64,000 bases of DNA from assembly GCF_027744825.2 (NCBI RefSeq), contig NC_071340.1, forward strand, positions 8,137,501-8,201,500, written 5' to 3'. Positions 51,521 to 63,415 of this stretch are shown here, in pieces (the first letter of the stretch is position 1; every line of letters begins with the position of its first letter). Below the pieces are notes generated by a model. The model had not been told where the DNA came from. It saw nothing but the letters and a program-made list of their open reading frames with translations, and searched no databases. Both the position numbers and the translations under genes were made by a program. This DNA comes from Synchiropus splendidus (Eukaryota > Chordata > Actinopteri > Syngnathiformes > Callionymidae).

Positions 51521-52842
51521 CCATGTTTGTTTCATGAGTCAGTCTCCATGCTGGACCCCGGTTTCTTAACTACAAGATCTAGCTTCCTTCTTAAATTTAG
51601 CGGGTGCAGGTAACATTCTGGTGCGCTCTATTGTCCGAAATTTACAATATTATATTTCGATAATAAAGTATTGTTTTATTTCAGTCCACATTTTTTGTGA
51701 AGAAAAAGGCTCAGGACTTTGTATGGTTTTGCCATGGCAGACAGTGCTGATCCCTGCTCTATCAGAAAAGGAGCCCTCCCTCATGTCCATTGCAGATGGA
51801 CTCATACTAAACTGTTATAAGTTTTCTGGATCACATTTCCACCCACGGCAACCATCTTGAAGCTTATATGAAATATTGGTTCAATATAACCCACACAGTT
51901 CTAGACTTCAGAGTGTCGTACGTACGAACACATTTGTTACATTTGTTTTCGCTTTTGTTGTCATTCCAGTTTAGTCGACCAAAATGCTCCGCATGACTGA
52001 TTTAAAATGCTGCCAGAATAGAACAATGGACTTCCACTGTCATTGATAAATTGCAGTGATATGTGAACTCCATCTTCTTTGCAGTACTTCATCACAGACT
52101 GGACACGCCACAGGTTCTCAAGCACTTGATGAGTCGCTAGAGTGGGTTATGTATTCAATATGTGTCAACTTTATACTCGCCAAAAAAAGGAAAATTATTA
52201 AATCCAATGAACGCAAATTTAAAAAATGCAATTTATCGGGGATAAAAAACAGGAAGAGAAATACATTCTGACATAGAAAAGCACATGCATGAAAATGGTG
52301 GAAAGATTAAAAAAGATTGAGGAAAAGAGTGCGACAATAATCTAAAATACAGTAGAGGGGAAAGAAGAGTAACTCATCCTCTGAAATCTGTTCTTCACTC
52401 AGTTTGACCGAGTAACATTTCTGAGTTGAAAGACCAGTTCACACACACGCACACACACACACTGTAACCCTGGAGAGAGTGGGAGCAAAAACAATAATGG
52501 TGCTGCCTGAGTTATAGGTTGATATCAAGTTACCAACACTGGGGAAACTGTTACCATGTTGAATCCTCAGATGTGACTTCTGTCAGCAGTGATATTAAAT
52601 ATTTGAGCTTTGAACCCCCGAAGTAAAGAGCACTCAGATTCTGTCTCGTGCACCTAATAAATACAAAAGAGCACAACTTGTTTGTGGGCTGTCTAATATC
52701 AAACACTGCCACCATGGTCACGGTCAACGCGGCACCATGGATAATGAGATATAATAATGAGACAGATAGATAGTATTGTAAATATTCCTGCATATAGTTG
52801 TGTAAAAATAATTGACGACATGAAGAGTGGTTTCATATAAAG
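51521..52842. other. Region downstream of dmrt2a, no gene seen
   Basis: No open frame of note. CA-rich microsatellite at 52441-52462. Region 52100-52400 is A-rich. This includes the immediate 3' flank of dmrt2a. Confidence 0.45.
52441..52462. repeat. (CA)n microsatellite, interrupted
   Basis: ACACACACGCACACACACACAC, about eleven units with one G interruption. Confidence 0.9.
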
Positions 52843-52848
52843 TTTATT
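52843..52848 (-). terminator. dmrt2a: dmrt2a polyadenylation signal AATAAA
   Basis: The plus strand reads TTTATT here, giving AATAAA on the minus strand 183 nt after the dmrt2a stop codon. It is the first canonical hexamer I see downstream, so cleavage is expected roughly 10-30 nt further on (about 52815-52835), giving a 3'UTR near 200 nt. Longer 3'UTR forms cannot be excluded. Confidence 0.7.
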
Positions 52849-53030
52849 AACAAGAGGAAAACATTGAGATAATGTTTAAATACTCGTTCATACGTCATTA
52901 AACATGCACGTGTAAAATCTGAATATTCTGTACATAAATATTACAAGTAGCTGGTTGGATTAGTCAGACGCAGTGCTGGGTCGTGTGCCCTGATAGAACC
53001 AAACGGTCTTTAGTGCAATTACAGTCGTCC

Positions 53031-54094
53031 TTAATGGAATGCTCTGGTCATGGCAGGTGTGGGTCGCTTCAAAATGGCCTCCACAGAGAAAGACAAAGAG
53101 TCGCTCGAGGCCATCTTCGTCCCCACCGGCTTGACCGGGAAATCTTTGGCATATCTGTCTGTGATTTTGGAGTCCAGCGCGTCCTTGGCTGCGTCGTCCT
53201 TGAACTTGTGAGCTGCCTCTTCGAAGATTTCTTTGCAGTATGGAGCTCTAAGTTCTTGCGTGCTGCCGGTTTTCTCACTGAGCGAGTGCTGGACGAGTGA
53301 GTGGAAGGAGTTGAGTTTCATGGAAAGCTTCCCAGCGTCCTTACTGAGCTTGTTCAGGATTTGGCCGGAGGTTTGGGAATGTGAGTTGTTTAGGAAGGTT
53401 TGTCCGAAGCTTCTCTTGGGAGGGGAGAAGGCCGAGCACTCTCGCTGTGTGGCACCGGAGTGTTTGGGGTCTCCTCGTTGAGGCAGGGAGGAGTCCTGCA
53501 GGGAGGCAGCTCTGGAGCCCTCTAGCTTCGCAGCGACGTCTTGCTCTGGTGGCTGGCTCTCAGTGGGCATCACTTTCGGCTCCCACACCGACCCTGGCTT
53601 CATATTTTGCACAGCTGTGGCGTTGAACAGACACTGCTGGTAAAGCAGCGCGTCACCCAGATTAGCTGCGCCGCGGGGCCACATCACGAGGCCGCCTCGC
53701 GAAGACGGCAGCGGGTAGTGACGGAAAGTTGTAGCCACGCTCACGTTGGAAGAGATGAGCTCAACGTTTGCAGACGCAGCCGGGTACTGCATGGACAGAT
53801 CCAGGCAGTTGGAGCCGAGAATGCCGGGCTGCTGCTCTACCTGAGCAGCCGGCGAGTAGGCCGCCTTGTAGGAGTTGTACTCTGCCGCGTGGTGGACCAG
53901 GCCGTTGGGGAAGAGCAGAGAGGCCGGGCCTGGGCTGGACTCCAGAAGCTCTCGTTCCTTATACTCCCGCTCCAGCATGATGGTTTCCAGCTCTTTGTCA
54001 GCGAAGGCTCTTCTCTTTCTCATGCGATCGCTCAGTGGCGGCGGGAGAGACGGGTTGGCTGCCAGGAATGGATCGGTCTGTACAGGACGGTATC
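53031..54094 (-). other. dmrt2a: dmrt2a terminal coding exon 3
   Basis: The acceptor AATTGACAG precedes GA TAC CGT, completing the split glycine and continuing YRPVQTDPF. The exon encodes the proline-rich segment, the basic/charged helix (about residues 188-216, a possible nuclear localisation signal RKRR at 190-193), the tyrosine- and serine-rich middle, a conserved block around 276-291, and the C-terminus with [11 protein letters not shown] close to the end, then the stop codon ending at 53031. No DMA domain is visible, as expected for DMRT2 and unlike DMRT3. Confidence 0.95.
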
Positions 54095-56588
54095 CTGTCA
54101 ATTACAAAAGAGCTGACAGTTAGTTCATAAAGTCGAAACACAACCGCAAATAAAACAGAAACATTGGCCAAATCGGGATGATAAAACCCGGGAGATGCGG
54201 GGCATTAACAACTGCTCACAAGTTTGGGCCGCTAACACATTAAACCGCATCATCACATTCTTCAAATGCTCAGATAAACTGATCAAATGACTCATGTTAA
54301 ACAACATAGTATGAAGAGCAGCCTGATGCCAGACAAGGGTTTAAGGGCGTGTCTGTGCACTTGTATATACGTCGTGAACACATAGTACAAGTAACAAGTC
54401 ACTGACAATAGTGTTAATCTGCTACTGAGAACATCAAGTCATGCAGTTGGTCAAATGTCACAAAATCGAAACATGAGTCCAGTCCATTCATATTTTCAAT
54501 GTTAAGTCCTTTCATTTGAGTCTCCTATGTTTGCACAATTCATATTTATACTTTAAAATATGACTCTGAGTATGATAGAGGTTTTTAGGTGAATAACAAG
54601 TTTCATATGTCTCAGGTAGGAAGTGTTTTGTCTTTGTCTTGCCTCATGGTGTGCAGCAAGAAATATGTTGAAACCTTAATTTTTAAATAAAAAATACAAG
54701 AGTCAAACATCACTCTGTGCCTTGCATTCACTGTTTATAAACACTTTCCAGTGCTCATTAAGTTGCTGTTGATATGGCAGCAATGCTATTATTAATCAAC
54801 TTTGTAATAAAACACCATTAAACTATTCCCTCCTGGGAGCTATTAACACTCCTTTGTTTATCAAGTTCACTAAACTACTGTGTAGTACTTCAACATTCCC
54901 AGTAATTGCAAGCCAAGTCAGAGAACTTGTGTTACCTTCTAGTATGCTTTTGGCCAACATGGTGGATGGTCGAATGTGCCTCTGATAAATGGCCCGTCTC
55001 TCCGTTGGAATTGGTTTCCCGGTTACTCCTTTTTTGTCCTGCAAAAGAGGAAAAACTCATTTTAATTTTCCTAGAATCATCACAGGAAGATTTTTTGAAA
55101 CAGTGAAAAGGATCCAGTCGACGACAGCAAAGGCAAATCTGCTTTATTTAATTCAGTACATTTAGGAGTTTAATGCTATGTATATATTGTATTTAATACT
55201 GAACATATTTATTTGAGTCATTTATTTATCCGTCAAAAGTTTCACCACAAAGTGAAATCAAAATGATCTGGTACGATCATTATCTGACCACCGACACGGG
55301 TCATTATTGGACAGCTGTATTTGCAAGTCAAAACACACAGATTTCCAAGTCACTCAAGTGGAAATATATTTGTTCGTAATAGAAAATGGAACCGTTAAAA
55401 CACACTGAAGCTGTTCATATTCATCTGGCAGTAATCATTGTTCCTATCGTTGTAAAATAAAAATAAAAATAAACCAAAGTTTGCAGGGACAAAACATGAG
55501 TGTTAATTCAGGGAGAAGTGAGGATCAGAAAAAAGTGAATGGATCCAGCACTGAAAACATTGGACATTGTGTTGTGTCACAAAACCACATGTCATTTTTA
55601 TATTGGTTGTGTGTATATGGAAATAAGGGCATAATACAGATGACTTTTGAGTGAAAGGCGTTTGACTGACGCCATATTAATATCATCTCAAACAGAAATA
55701 ATACGTTTGAATCCCTTATTTCCGATCATGGGCTGACTACAAAAATGATGGTATATATTCTTAGGTGCATTTACCACATTTATTATTCACATATTATTTG
55801 TTAATATTTATAATAATAAATTGTCATACAGCATTTAGCGTATTAGCGCATGTCAAATGTTACTGAAGCTATTTAACAACATGCCCTGGGCCAAAGGTTA
55901 AATATGTATGGAAACATCAAAATCCAAAACTTGACTGTAAAATTAAACACAAGACAAGTCATGATAATATTGCGATTTTCGTAGAGCTTTATGGATTATT
56001 TTATCAAGTGATAAACACGCTAATCGGAGATTAGCTTTTAATATTATCATTTTTGAATTAAAATGACAAAAACGTTTCTGTTTAAAGCACTTACATTTGC
56101 TCTTAACGCTAATATACATGAATACGGCGGTGTGTTGTCGTGTATTTCCCCTCCAGACTGATCCACACACACACAAGGCTCCATCTCCGCGGGCCTACCT
56201 CTGTGGCCTGCTGCCTCCTCAGCGCCACCTGCGCCGCCATGACGCGCTGCCGCTCCACCACCAGCAGGCAGTTGGCACACTGGCAGTCCCTCCACCGGCA
56301 GAAGCGCTTGTGTCCCTTCAGGCAGGACACCACGCCGTGGTTCCGACAACGGGCGCACTTGGGCGTGCGGCTCAGCTTCCGTTGGTCCCCAACACACGGG
56401 CCACCAGAGACCGACTTGTTGTCATCGCTCCTGCGGCCGTCGACGTCGTCTTCACCGGAGCCGAGCGGCGCAGAGCCGGGGCGACTGGAGGAGTCCGCCT
56501 GGTCGTCGCTCTCGGTCTCCAGAGTCTCCACGTCGATTTCGAACTCTAACCCGGCGTTGGCTGTCATCTCGACCGGTTCGTCTTTCAT
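53031..56588 (-). CDS. dmrt2a: dmrt2 (dmrt2a): DM-domain transcription factor, complete, three coding exons, 518 aa
   Basis: Coding exons on the minus strand are 56588-56199, 55038-54936 and 54094-53031; introns (1160 and 841 nt) start with GT and end with AG and the reading frame is continuous. Exon 1 gives 130 residues, exon 2 gives 34 plus one base, and exon 3 gives the split glycine plus 353 residues and the stop. The DM zinc module is at residues 73-126. A DMRT2-specific basic/helical block at about 188-216 (begins [14 protein letters not shown]) and a block near 276-291 ([18 protein letters not shown]) match my recollection of vertebrate DMRT2, which has about 500-560 residues. The family binds DNA in the nucleus; Dmrt2 works in somites/dermomyotome, with a left-right role reported in fish. 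Position next to dmrt3 identifies the cluster paralogue (dmrt2a) rather than the unlinked dmrt2b; that last step is inference from synteny. Confidence 0.96.
54936..55038 (-). other. dmrt2a: dmrt2a coding exon 2 (linker exon)
   Basis: This 103-nt exon begins after TTTTGCAG and ends before GTAACA. It encodes 34 residues starting DKKGVTGKP and ending AKSILE, plus the first base of a glycine codon completed by exon 3. The DKKG...SILEG linker directly after the DM domain is characteristic of vertebrate DMRT2. The exon is too short for ORF-length criteria, and the frame reads on into the following intron when unspliced. Confidence 0.93.
56199..56588 (-). other. dmrt2a: dmrt2a coding exon 1 (start codon, acidic N-terminus, DM domain)
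   Basis: The start codon at 56588 opens an acidic N-terminal stretch (residues 1-70, rich in E, D and S) followed by the DM domain at residues 73-126 (DNA 56372-56211). All zinc ligands of the intertwined module are present: C78, C81, H93, C97 for site one and H84, C102, C104, C107 for site two, followed by the recognition helix ending [10 protein letters not shown]. The exon ends in frame after GAG at 56199, followed by GTAGGC as donor. The exon is strongly GC- and CpG-rich compared with the surrounding AT-rich DNA, so it probably lies inside a CpG island. No in-frame upstream ATG precedes the likely acceptor AG at 56602-56601, so the start is well determined. Confidence 0.96.
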
Positions 56589-56600
56589 CCAGTTCAGTGC

Positions 56601-56957
56601 CTTAAAGACAGATATTAAATTTTGGTCAATTAGGATTCACAGTCATTTACCGTATTAAATTTTAATTACTAATAAAATAATGGCAAAACTGTGAAAGCTA
56701 AATTTTTGTTTAAGTTTAAATACATTTTCTGTGTTTTCCTATCGCAGCGAAAGCAGACATCATTATTTTTTTCAGTGAAATGTGTTGTTATTAATTCAGA
56801 AATTCTATATTGTGCGGTTGACTTTGAATTACTTTGAAGCATTTGAAAACATTCTGTGAAGAAATGTAGTCCAAAATAAGACGTTGTTTACATCTCCGTG
56901 GGCAAAATATAAAGCGTCGTCGCTAAAAATAGACGCGCGATGAAGAGCTGGGTTTAC
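56601..56957 (-). other. dmrt2a: Probable 5'UTR intron of dmrt2a
   Basis: A consensus donor AAG|GTAAAC lies at 56958/56957 and a pyrimidine-rich acceptor TCTGTCTTTAAG|G at 56601/56600, only 12 bases before the start codon. Vertebrate DMRT2 genes commonly have a noncoding first exon, so I infer a 357-nt intron splitting the 5'UTR, with a noncoding exon running from 56958 upstream to an undetermined start near 57050. Without transcript data this rests on splice-site quality alone. Confidence 0.55.
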
Positions 56958-56958
56958 C

Positions 56959-57235
56959 TTTCGAACTCGTTCTGGTCCAGGTTTAAGCCGCAATCTGGCG
57001 CGGTGAAGACAAATCCGGTCGTCCTCTTAATGACGAGTTGCTAATTGACTTTTTCGGACTCCAACTTTCCTCTGAGAGTCGAGAGTCGCAGCGACACTCC
57101 TAAAGAGCCGCGTCGGTCTGCGCTCCGCGCGATCGGATTGGTTGCTTCGCCGCCGGCGCCGACCAATCAGGAAGCGATCCGTTTTTTCTCAGGCGGGGTC
57201 CGGAATTCTCTCTGTTACCATTCGCTTATTGGGTC
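56959..57235 (-). promoter_or_regulatory. dmrt2a: Probable dmrt2a CpG-island promoter with CCAAT boxes
   Basis: This stretch is CpG-dense (for example around 57105-57180) in an otherwise AT-rich neighbourhood and lies just upstream of the inferred noncoding exon. Three CCAAT pentamers are visible: minus-strand copies at 57141-57137 and 57232-57228, and a plus-strand copy at 57163-57167. CCAAT boxes in either orientation are typical NF-Y sites in TATA-less CpG promoters. No convincing minus-strand TATA box was found. The start site is not determined. Confidence 0.6.
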
Positions 57236-58857
57236 GAATAAAATAAATGATGAATGAGATAATAATTCAGATAGCATTTAGCTGTCTGAACAACGAGGGT
57301 CTCTAAGAAAATGTAAGGTGAATAATTATGTATAAAATCGATAAGAATGATTACAAATTTGTGTTTTGAGTTTTTTATTTATCAGAGTCAGTCATTTCTC
57401 TGTTTATATTACAGTACATCTGATACCCATAAATTCACTCCAGGCCATCGTGCGGAAAAAAAATATTCTCAATACAGTTTTCTGAAATTTCCAAGGTGAT
57501 CAAAATAGATTTTATGAATGCTACTTTCTATTAACATATATTTGTGGAAGACCAGACCATCTGGCTTGAGTAACCACTTGTGTCATTGTGGCCTCCATTT
57601 ATATTTACATGGATGGATTAGCAGACTTTTGTTAGTTGAATGCTCACAACTCGGATGAGAATGCAACATGAATGTAAATGGAATGAAAGGTTTAGCCACT
57701 GGCACCAGGCCACACTACAGTCCCTGAAGGGGTTCATGATCAAACAGTCAATCTGCAGCCTTTTGTGTAATCTTGTTTTAGAACCACCATAAAACTGTTG
57801 ACTTGTCGAGTCAGAACTGAAACCTGTTTGTTGCCATTGTTATTGTAGGTGCAAGCAGCTAAATGGGCTAAATGAGTGCCACTGTAGTCTCTGCAGCTGT
57901 TAGGTCTTCAACATGGCGATAATCAGATAAACACGACTGCAGTGTTCATGTAACACTTCGCTCCTCTCTGTGGTCTACAGCAAATACATCTGACCCTGAA
58001 GCTCATGTGCAAAAAAACAAACCCCTGTATATAACACAAACACTCGTGGATAAAAATAAAAGAGGAATAAAACATTAAGGTGATTCATATTTATTTAACT
58101 TATTTATTTACTTACTTTATTGCTGTCTTTATTTAAAACATACGTATAATGAATCAGTACATTTGTCAGAATCAGAGTTATTTGTTTACTGAATACTTCT
58201 GATGGCAAGTGAGGTGATGAAAGTAGCTCTTTTTTTTTGACTCTGAAAATATTATGTGATAGCTTTTAATGCAACGGCGCATAGTAAAGGTCACTGAGAT
58301 GCCATCTCCACTGTTGTATCTGCTGCAGCTCGGCTTGCCCTTCCAGATGAGGTCGCTGTCTGTAACCGCTCCTCCATGTGTGGACCAACGTCAGGTCTGC
58401 AGGTGCAACTTTATTTGCCACATCGTGGTAATTTATCACCAGAGGTTACGAGTGGCCACCCCGAGCTGCTGCTTCCACTTGAGGAATGCTTTCATCTCCA
58501 GAGCAGACCGTGCAGAAGGATGCTGCAGGAGCGGACTCTCCAGGTGAAACTTGTTTTCTGTGGCTCATTATGACCCAGCCGGAGCTCACAGCGGGACTGC
58601 CAGGGTGTTCTCCAGAGCACCCCGGGATTGGGTTCCACCGGGGCACAAGTGGGGTTAATTGAAGGAATCTCAGGCATCTTTAAAATGCATCCCTGATCTC
58701 TCTGTTTCCACCTTTGTCTCTACTGGTTTTAAATGATGATGTTCTTAACACGACGAATCCAGTCCATACTTCTAACACAATTTCCAATGAAAATGAAAAC
58801 CTGTTCTACACTAAATATCATATCAATCATTGCGAATCTCTTGTCTGACCAACTGTC

Positions 58858-59012
58858 ATCCCCTCCTCCCCCTTTTCCTCTTTCACATCTTGTCTCGCCC
58901 TTTCTTTTTCTTCTCTTAACTCGCATTTTCTTTTCTTCTTCTCTCACCTCATCTTATTCACTTACTTCTCCATCATCTCCCGTCTTTTATCTCTTCTCTT
59001 TTCCCATCCTCA
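58858..59012 (+). repeat. Polypyrimidine tract
   Basis: About 155 bp consisting largely of C and T on the plus strand (CCCTCCTCCCCCTTTTCCTC and similar), of low complexity and continued less purely to about 59120. The complementary purine strand gives a spurious charged open frame. Confidence 0.85.
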
Positions 59013-60317
59013 GATGTAAGTTACATTTCATCTCAGGTGAACATCATCCTGATTCTGATCTTGTGTTCCATCCTCATTTTTTTGTCTCCTCTCCGCATCT
59101 TGCTCTCAACTCCTCATCTCTGTGACACAGCCCTACAATTGTAAACTCACTCATAAGCACATGAACCTTTGCACATATTTGTGATCAACAGGGTTCAGAA
59201 GTACACTGTATGTTGGGAATAAACACTGTTGGGACTTTTAGGGGGGATTCCTCTCTTCATTTGTTTTTGCAACTATGCCTTTGTTCATTTTGCATTTCCT
59301 TCAAGTTTTATCTTTCATCAGACAAACAGTTGCATCTCCAATGTTTATTTAGGGTGTAGCCAATCAGGAAGTACACACACGACCAGATAGCATCGCCATT
59401 CATCAGAAAACGCACAACCGGAACAAAAAGACACTTGATCACACACAGTTGACTTTGGTGCCTGAGTGAAACAGCAGCGTCCTGTTGGAAGTGCCCTGCT
59501 GTGCGCATCATAAAGTGTAACAGGAGCCATGTATAGGCAGCAGAGCGGTGTGGGATCACCGGGGACCCTGTTATGTTAACTAGTCCCTGATGGAAGGACA
59601 ACACATGCGGCTGAGTGAAGAACCAGGCGGGACGGCATTTGTCTCTGTCTGACTGAGGTGCTGTGCAACAAACAGGGGTGTCCTTCACATGTGGAAGGGT
59701 CACGGCAAAGCACGGAAAACGTGATCCAAGATGTGCTCCTCTGCAGATTGTTTTATGTGCGGAATTGAATGAAGATATTTTTACAGTCTGATGTGAGGAC
59801 ACAATGTGTAAATTTAATGAATTATATTATAATAATTCATTTCATATTTCTTTCTTTCATTTGTCTACTTTTAATCTGTCTTGGATCTGAGAGTAGTTTT
59901 GCACCAACAAATACCTTTGATGTATTTCAGAGAGCCCACATGTAGGGGGCAGCGAAGATTGTTTTTAAATCTCAGAACAAAGAGTTTGGTAGTTTGGTTA
60001 ACAAAAATGTAGCTACATATGTATGACTAGAAAATACAGCACTGTCTTTACTGAGCTCATCCTGAGAGATACAGCAGCTCCACGTCTTAATAGTGGAACT
60101 GCATGACGTTGCTTTTATTGTCGCATAAATGTGTCTCATTGTGTCTTACCGGGCACATGTCAAAAGTGCTGCTAAGTTCATGCAGTTCAACAATACTGAA
60201 CGATGAGTGCACTTACAGGTACATTCTAAATCTGCAGATGACTTCAGCTACTAACCTGTGAAATGTAACATACTCCTACTGCCATCAGATTATGGTGTTG
60301 AGATTTAGTGAAGTTGA

Positions 60318-60562
<245 letters not shown>

Positions 60563-60581
60563 CCACATTAGCTGATCATAG

Positions 60582-60595
60582 CCGCTAGGTGGCAC
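60582..60595 (+). promoter_or_regulatory. CTCF-like motif
   Basis: CCGCTAGGTGGCAC fits the CTCF core with one difference (G for A at position 3), 20 bp after the GATA array and in the same orientation as the motif at 60864. Confidence 0.45.
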
Positions 60596-60863
60596 ACTTG
60601 ACCATCGCAATGCCAGGAACAGGAATGGGACACAGTGGTCCAAATATATTATCTGCTTATCAATAGCCGGCATTTCGTTCTGCCTGCTGGATCTGATCTC
60701 TTTGGGCGGGATGCTTGCAAGCCTGCTGGAGGTGAATAGGGATCCTACTGAATGTCCCCAACTCGAAATCCTCTTTGACATATCATTCGATCCTGTTCAA
60801 GAGCCTCCTCCCCAATCCAGCATCCACGGCCTTCAGCAGTAGAGCTTTAATGTGGCAGTTCAG

Positions 60864-60877
60864 CCAGTAGGTGGCAG
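60864..60877 (+). promoter_or_regulatory. CTCF-like motif
   Basis: CCAGTAGGTGGCAG agrees at every position with the vertebrate CTCF core CCASYAGRKGGCRS as I remember it. It lies between dmrt2a and dmrt3. Binding is inference. Confidence 0.5.
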
Positions 60878-62222
60878 CATTTGGTAAGATTGAGTGCAGC
60901 CGTTAAAAAGGCTTTTCATTCATTCATTCATTCTGCCGTGGGTCGTGGAGGGCTTGAGTCTATCCAAGCTTCAAGGGTTGATCCCCTGGACAGGATCATA
61001 GACCAATGTTGATTCACGAATTAGTCTGTTTTTTTAAGTCGCTGCAGTGGTTCTCTTTAGTCTAAGTGCATATAACCAACACACAATACACTACAGTCGC
61101 TTCACTACTGCTCTTGTTCATGTGGCATGAGGCCACAGGGGAAATTAAGTTCATTAAATTTGCCTTATCAATACGGTGTTTCCTCATGTATGTTTATACT
61201 GCAAAACAGATAACAAGCGCCGTGTGAGAGTTTGTTTCTTCAGAAACCTCTGGAATTGAATTGTATGATGACAACCTTCTTTGTTCACTGTCTGCTTCAC
61301 CCTCCAGGCTTCGCCAGAAACTTCTATCGCTTGCATCTTTGTTGTGCAACCACCCGCATGTTCTCACTTCCCGCAACTTTTCGGAGATGCAACACGCTTA
61401 TGTCACCACCAGTCTTGATCTTATATCTCACAGTGTAAGCGTTGTTTTGTTGATGATTCTGCAATGTCCTCCGTGAGCCTGAGTGATGGCTGTTATCTTA
61501 AGGTGCTGTGGAGATGTACTGTGCTCCAGACTTCCATCGCACCACATAATCTCTTCAGTGTGTGGACCAAGGTTTCCTCCTTGCTGATTGGTGGGGAGGA
61601 ATTTCAGCCCAGGCCTTTCTTCACCGTGAGTGAGTGGGACAGAGTCCTCGCGGTGACGGCAGAAGACACTGACCCAAGATGTTTGTCGTTGCATATGCTC
61701 CATCCATCTCTTACTCAGGAAAAAGACCCACCTCACACCTCCGCCTTGTTTCAACTGACAACCATGGTCTCAATGCTGCTCATATTTATCCCGTGACTTC
61801 CTTCTGCGGCTCAACTGCCCACTCTCAGTCAGAATAGACAAAATGAAATTGTGTACAGTAAATTCAGGTGCAATGTCAGTCTCAAGTTGACTTTAGGAAA
61901 CTGGACATGTAACCTTTGCCCTGCAGAAAACATGTAAAGTGACTTATAGGAGGTGAGGTTGCCTCTCTATGTACATATTATTTTGAATGCTCAACCCTTA
62001 CTCATGGTCACAAACATAAGATTCACAACTGATGGAACACTCACGGGTTTTCTGAGGCAGGTAGCTGGTGTCCCTTCACAGTTCAAGAGAGCTGCGCCAT
62101 TGTCGTCTTACCGCTACTTCCATACTCCCAATAGGTGATCTGTTCTGACTGTGAGCCTTTCAGTAAATACACTCTTTCTCATACTGAAAAATCAACTCAG
62201 AAAAAGACGCTTTGGAATCATC

Positions 62223-62228
62223 TTTATT
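62223..62228 (-). terminator. dmrt3: dmrt3 polyadenylation signal AATAAA
   Basis: The plus strand TTTATT gives minus-strand AATAAA (context AATAAAGA) about 180 nt after the dmrt3 stop codon. It is the first canonical signal I see downstream of the exon. Confidence 0.65.
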
Positions 62229-62408
62229 TAGCATTCTTTGACATGCAGCAGTGATTCTTACATGGTGATGTCATAAACATGCTGACAGGAACATTTTAAA
62301 ATTGTCTTTTACATTTATCCTTTTGGTTATGGTTCTGATCCAAAATATCACATTACGCGACAGACATATCAGTTCAGATGGTAAACTTTACAAAATGTCC
62401 TCCCACAT

Positions 62409-63415
62409 CTAACTGGACGAGTTGAGGATGCGGGAGTCTGCCGAGTCAGAACGCTCTTCATATTCTTCATCGGGAGAGTAAAGTCCGGGTTTGGGCCCTA
62501 AACTGCAGTTCTCGTCCTGGCCACTGATGCGCGACTCTTCAGAGGCTCTGGTTGGCAGGAGGGTGGAGGTGCGGAATACACCAGTGCCGGGGGCGGCGGG
62601 AGAGAAAGGGGTTACGTACTGAGCTGCCGACCGGAGCTGGTACTGCTGCTGCAGGGCCATGGTGTTCCACAGGGTCACGTCGTTGTGCATGAAGGGTCCT
62701 GCCTGACTGCGAGTCAAAGAGTTGCGCAGCATCAGGGGGTAGCGTGTTGGCTGGGGGAACGAGGGGTGCGGTAGAGAGACCCCCAGACTCCCAGTTGTCA
62801 CCACGCCTGAAGATGAGTCTGACGCGAACCGGAGTGACTCGGGAACCCTGAAAGCTGAGCCGACGGACCACTTGGCTGAAGAGGATACCTGGTGGTAGGA
62901 ACTAAGGCTGTGTTCAAAAGGGTGTCCATTTGTGGGCAACACCAGGGATTCCGGGTGCTGGTCTGCGTGCTTGTGCACGCTGCCGTCCGGACTGCGACTG
63001 GACAGAAGAGCCTCGATTGCCCCCACGAGGTCTCCCCCACAGCCTCGGAGGATTAGCTCCAAAACTGGAGGCTTGTGAGCCGGGAATATCTTCTTGAGGA
63101 CATCTAGCGGGGGATGGTTTGCCTTCAGGCTGAAGGGCAGGTTGATGGAGCCAGCAAGGCCTTCAATCAGGACACCACGTTCCCCGGAGCTGGCCTCATA
63201 CTTCTGTGGACTCCCTGGTTTACTCTCTTTTTCGCCAGATTTTTGCAGGGCAAAGTTGTTTTCCTCCGAGTTGGACGGTGTGTCTGGAGGATCTGGGGTG
63301 TAGCAGGAGTTTGGTTTAGAACCTTCAGGGGAGCTGACTGGGTCCTGGTCCTTCTCACTTACGCTCCCACCATTTTCACCGCCGGACACCTCATCAGGAG
63401 CATCTTCTGCTGACT
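62409..63415 (-). CDS. dmrt3: dmrt3: terminal coding exon (partial gene), 334 aa with DMA domain
   Basis: The exon starts after the acceptor TTCTCTGTGTTCCAG at 63416, with two bases completing a split codon, and ends with the stop at 62409 after [13 protein letters not shown]. The DMA domain is at fragment residues about 101-137 (starts [13 protein letters not shown] 63113-63003). It is followed by [37 protein letters not shown] and the block [19 protein letters not shown], all of which agree with my recollection of vertebrate DMRT3. DMRT3 usually has two coding exons and about 450-470 residues. The DM-domain exon must lie beyond 64000. Family role: nuclear regulator that specifies dI6 spinal interneurons; also expressed in gonads. 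A nonsense change in the terminal exon is known to alter gait in horses; here the C-terminus is intact. Confidence 0.96.
63003..63113 (-). other. dmrt3: DMA domain of dmrt3
   Basis: A ubiquitin-associated-like helical motif of about 37 residues, with the hallmark hydrophobic pattern LDVLKKIFP...[21 protein letters not shown]. It is found in DMRT3, DMRTA1/2 and relatives but not in DMRT1 or DMRT2, and so separates this gene from its two cluster neighbours. Confidence 0.93.

Noticed and set aside
53541..54116. 191-codon plus-strand open frame opposite dmrt2a exon 3
   Set aside because: Antisense shadow of a GC-rich coding exon; no recognisable domain, and the opposite strand is clearly DMRT2.
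56097..56658. Plus-strand open frames of 150 and 172 codons opposite dmrt2a exon 1
   Set aside because: Shadows of the CpG-rich DM exon in other frames; no independent evidence.
56908..56914. TATAAA-like sequence near the dmrt2a promoter
   Set aside because: It is on the plus strand, opposite to dmrt2a transcription, and inside the inferred intron.
59308..59802. 164-codon minus-strand frame between the dmrt genes
   Set aside because: No domain recognised; low-complexity-free but without splice or promoter support.
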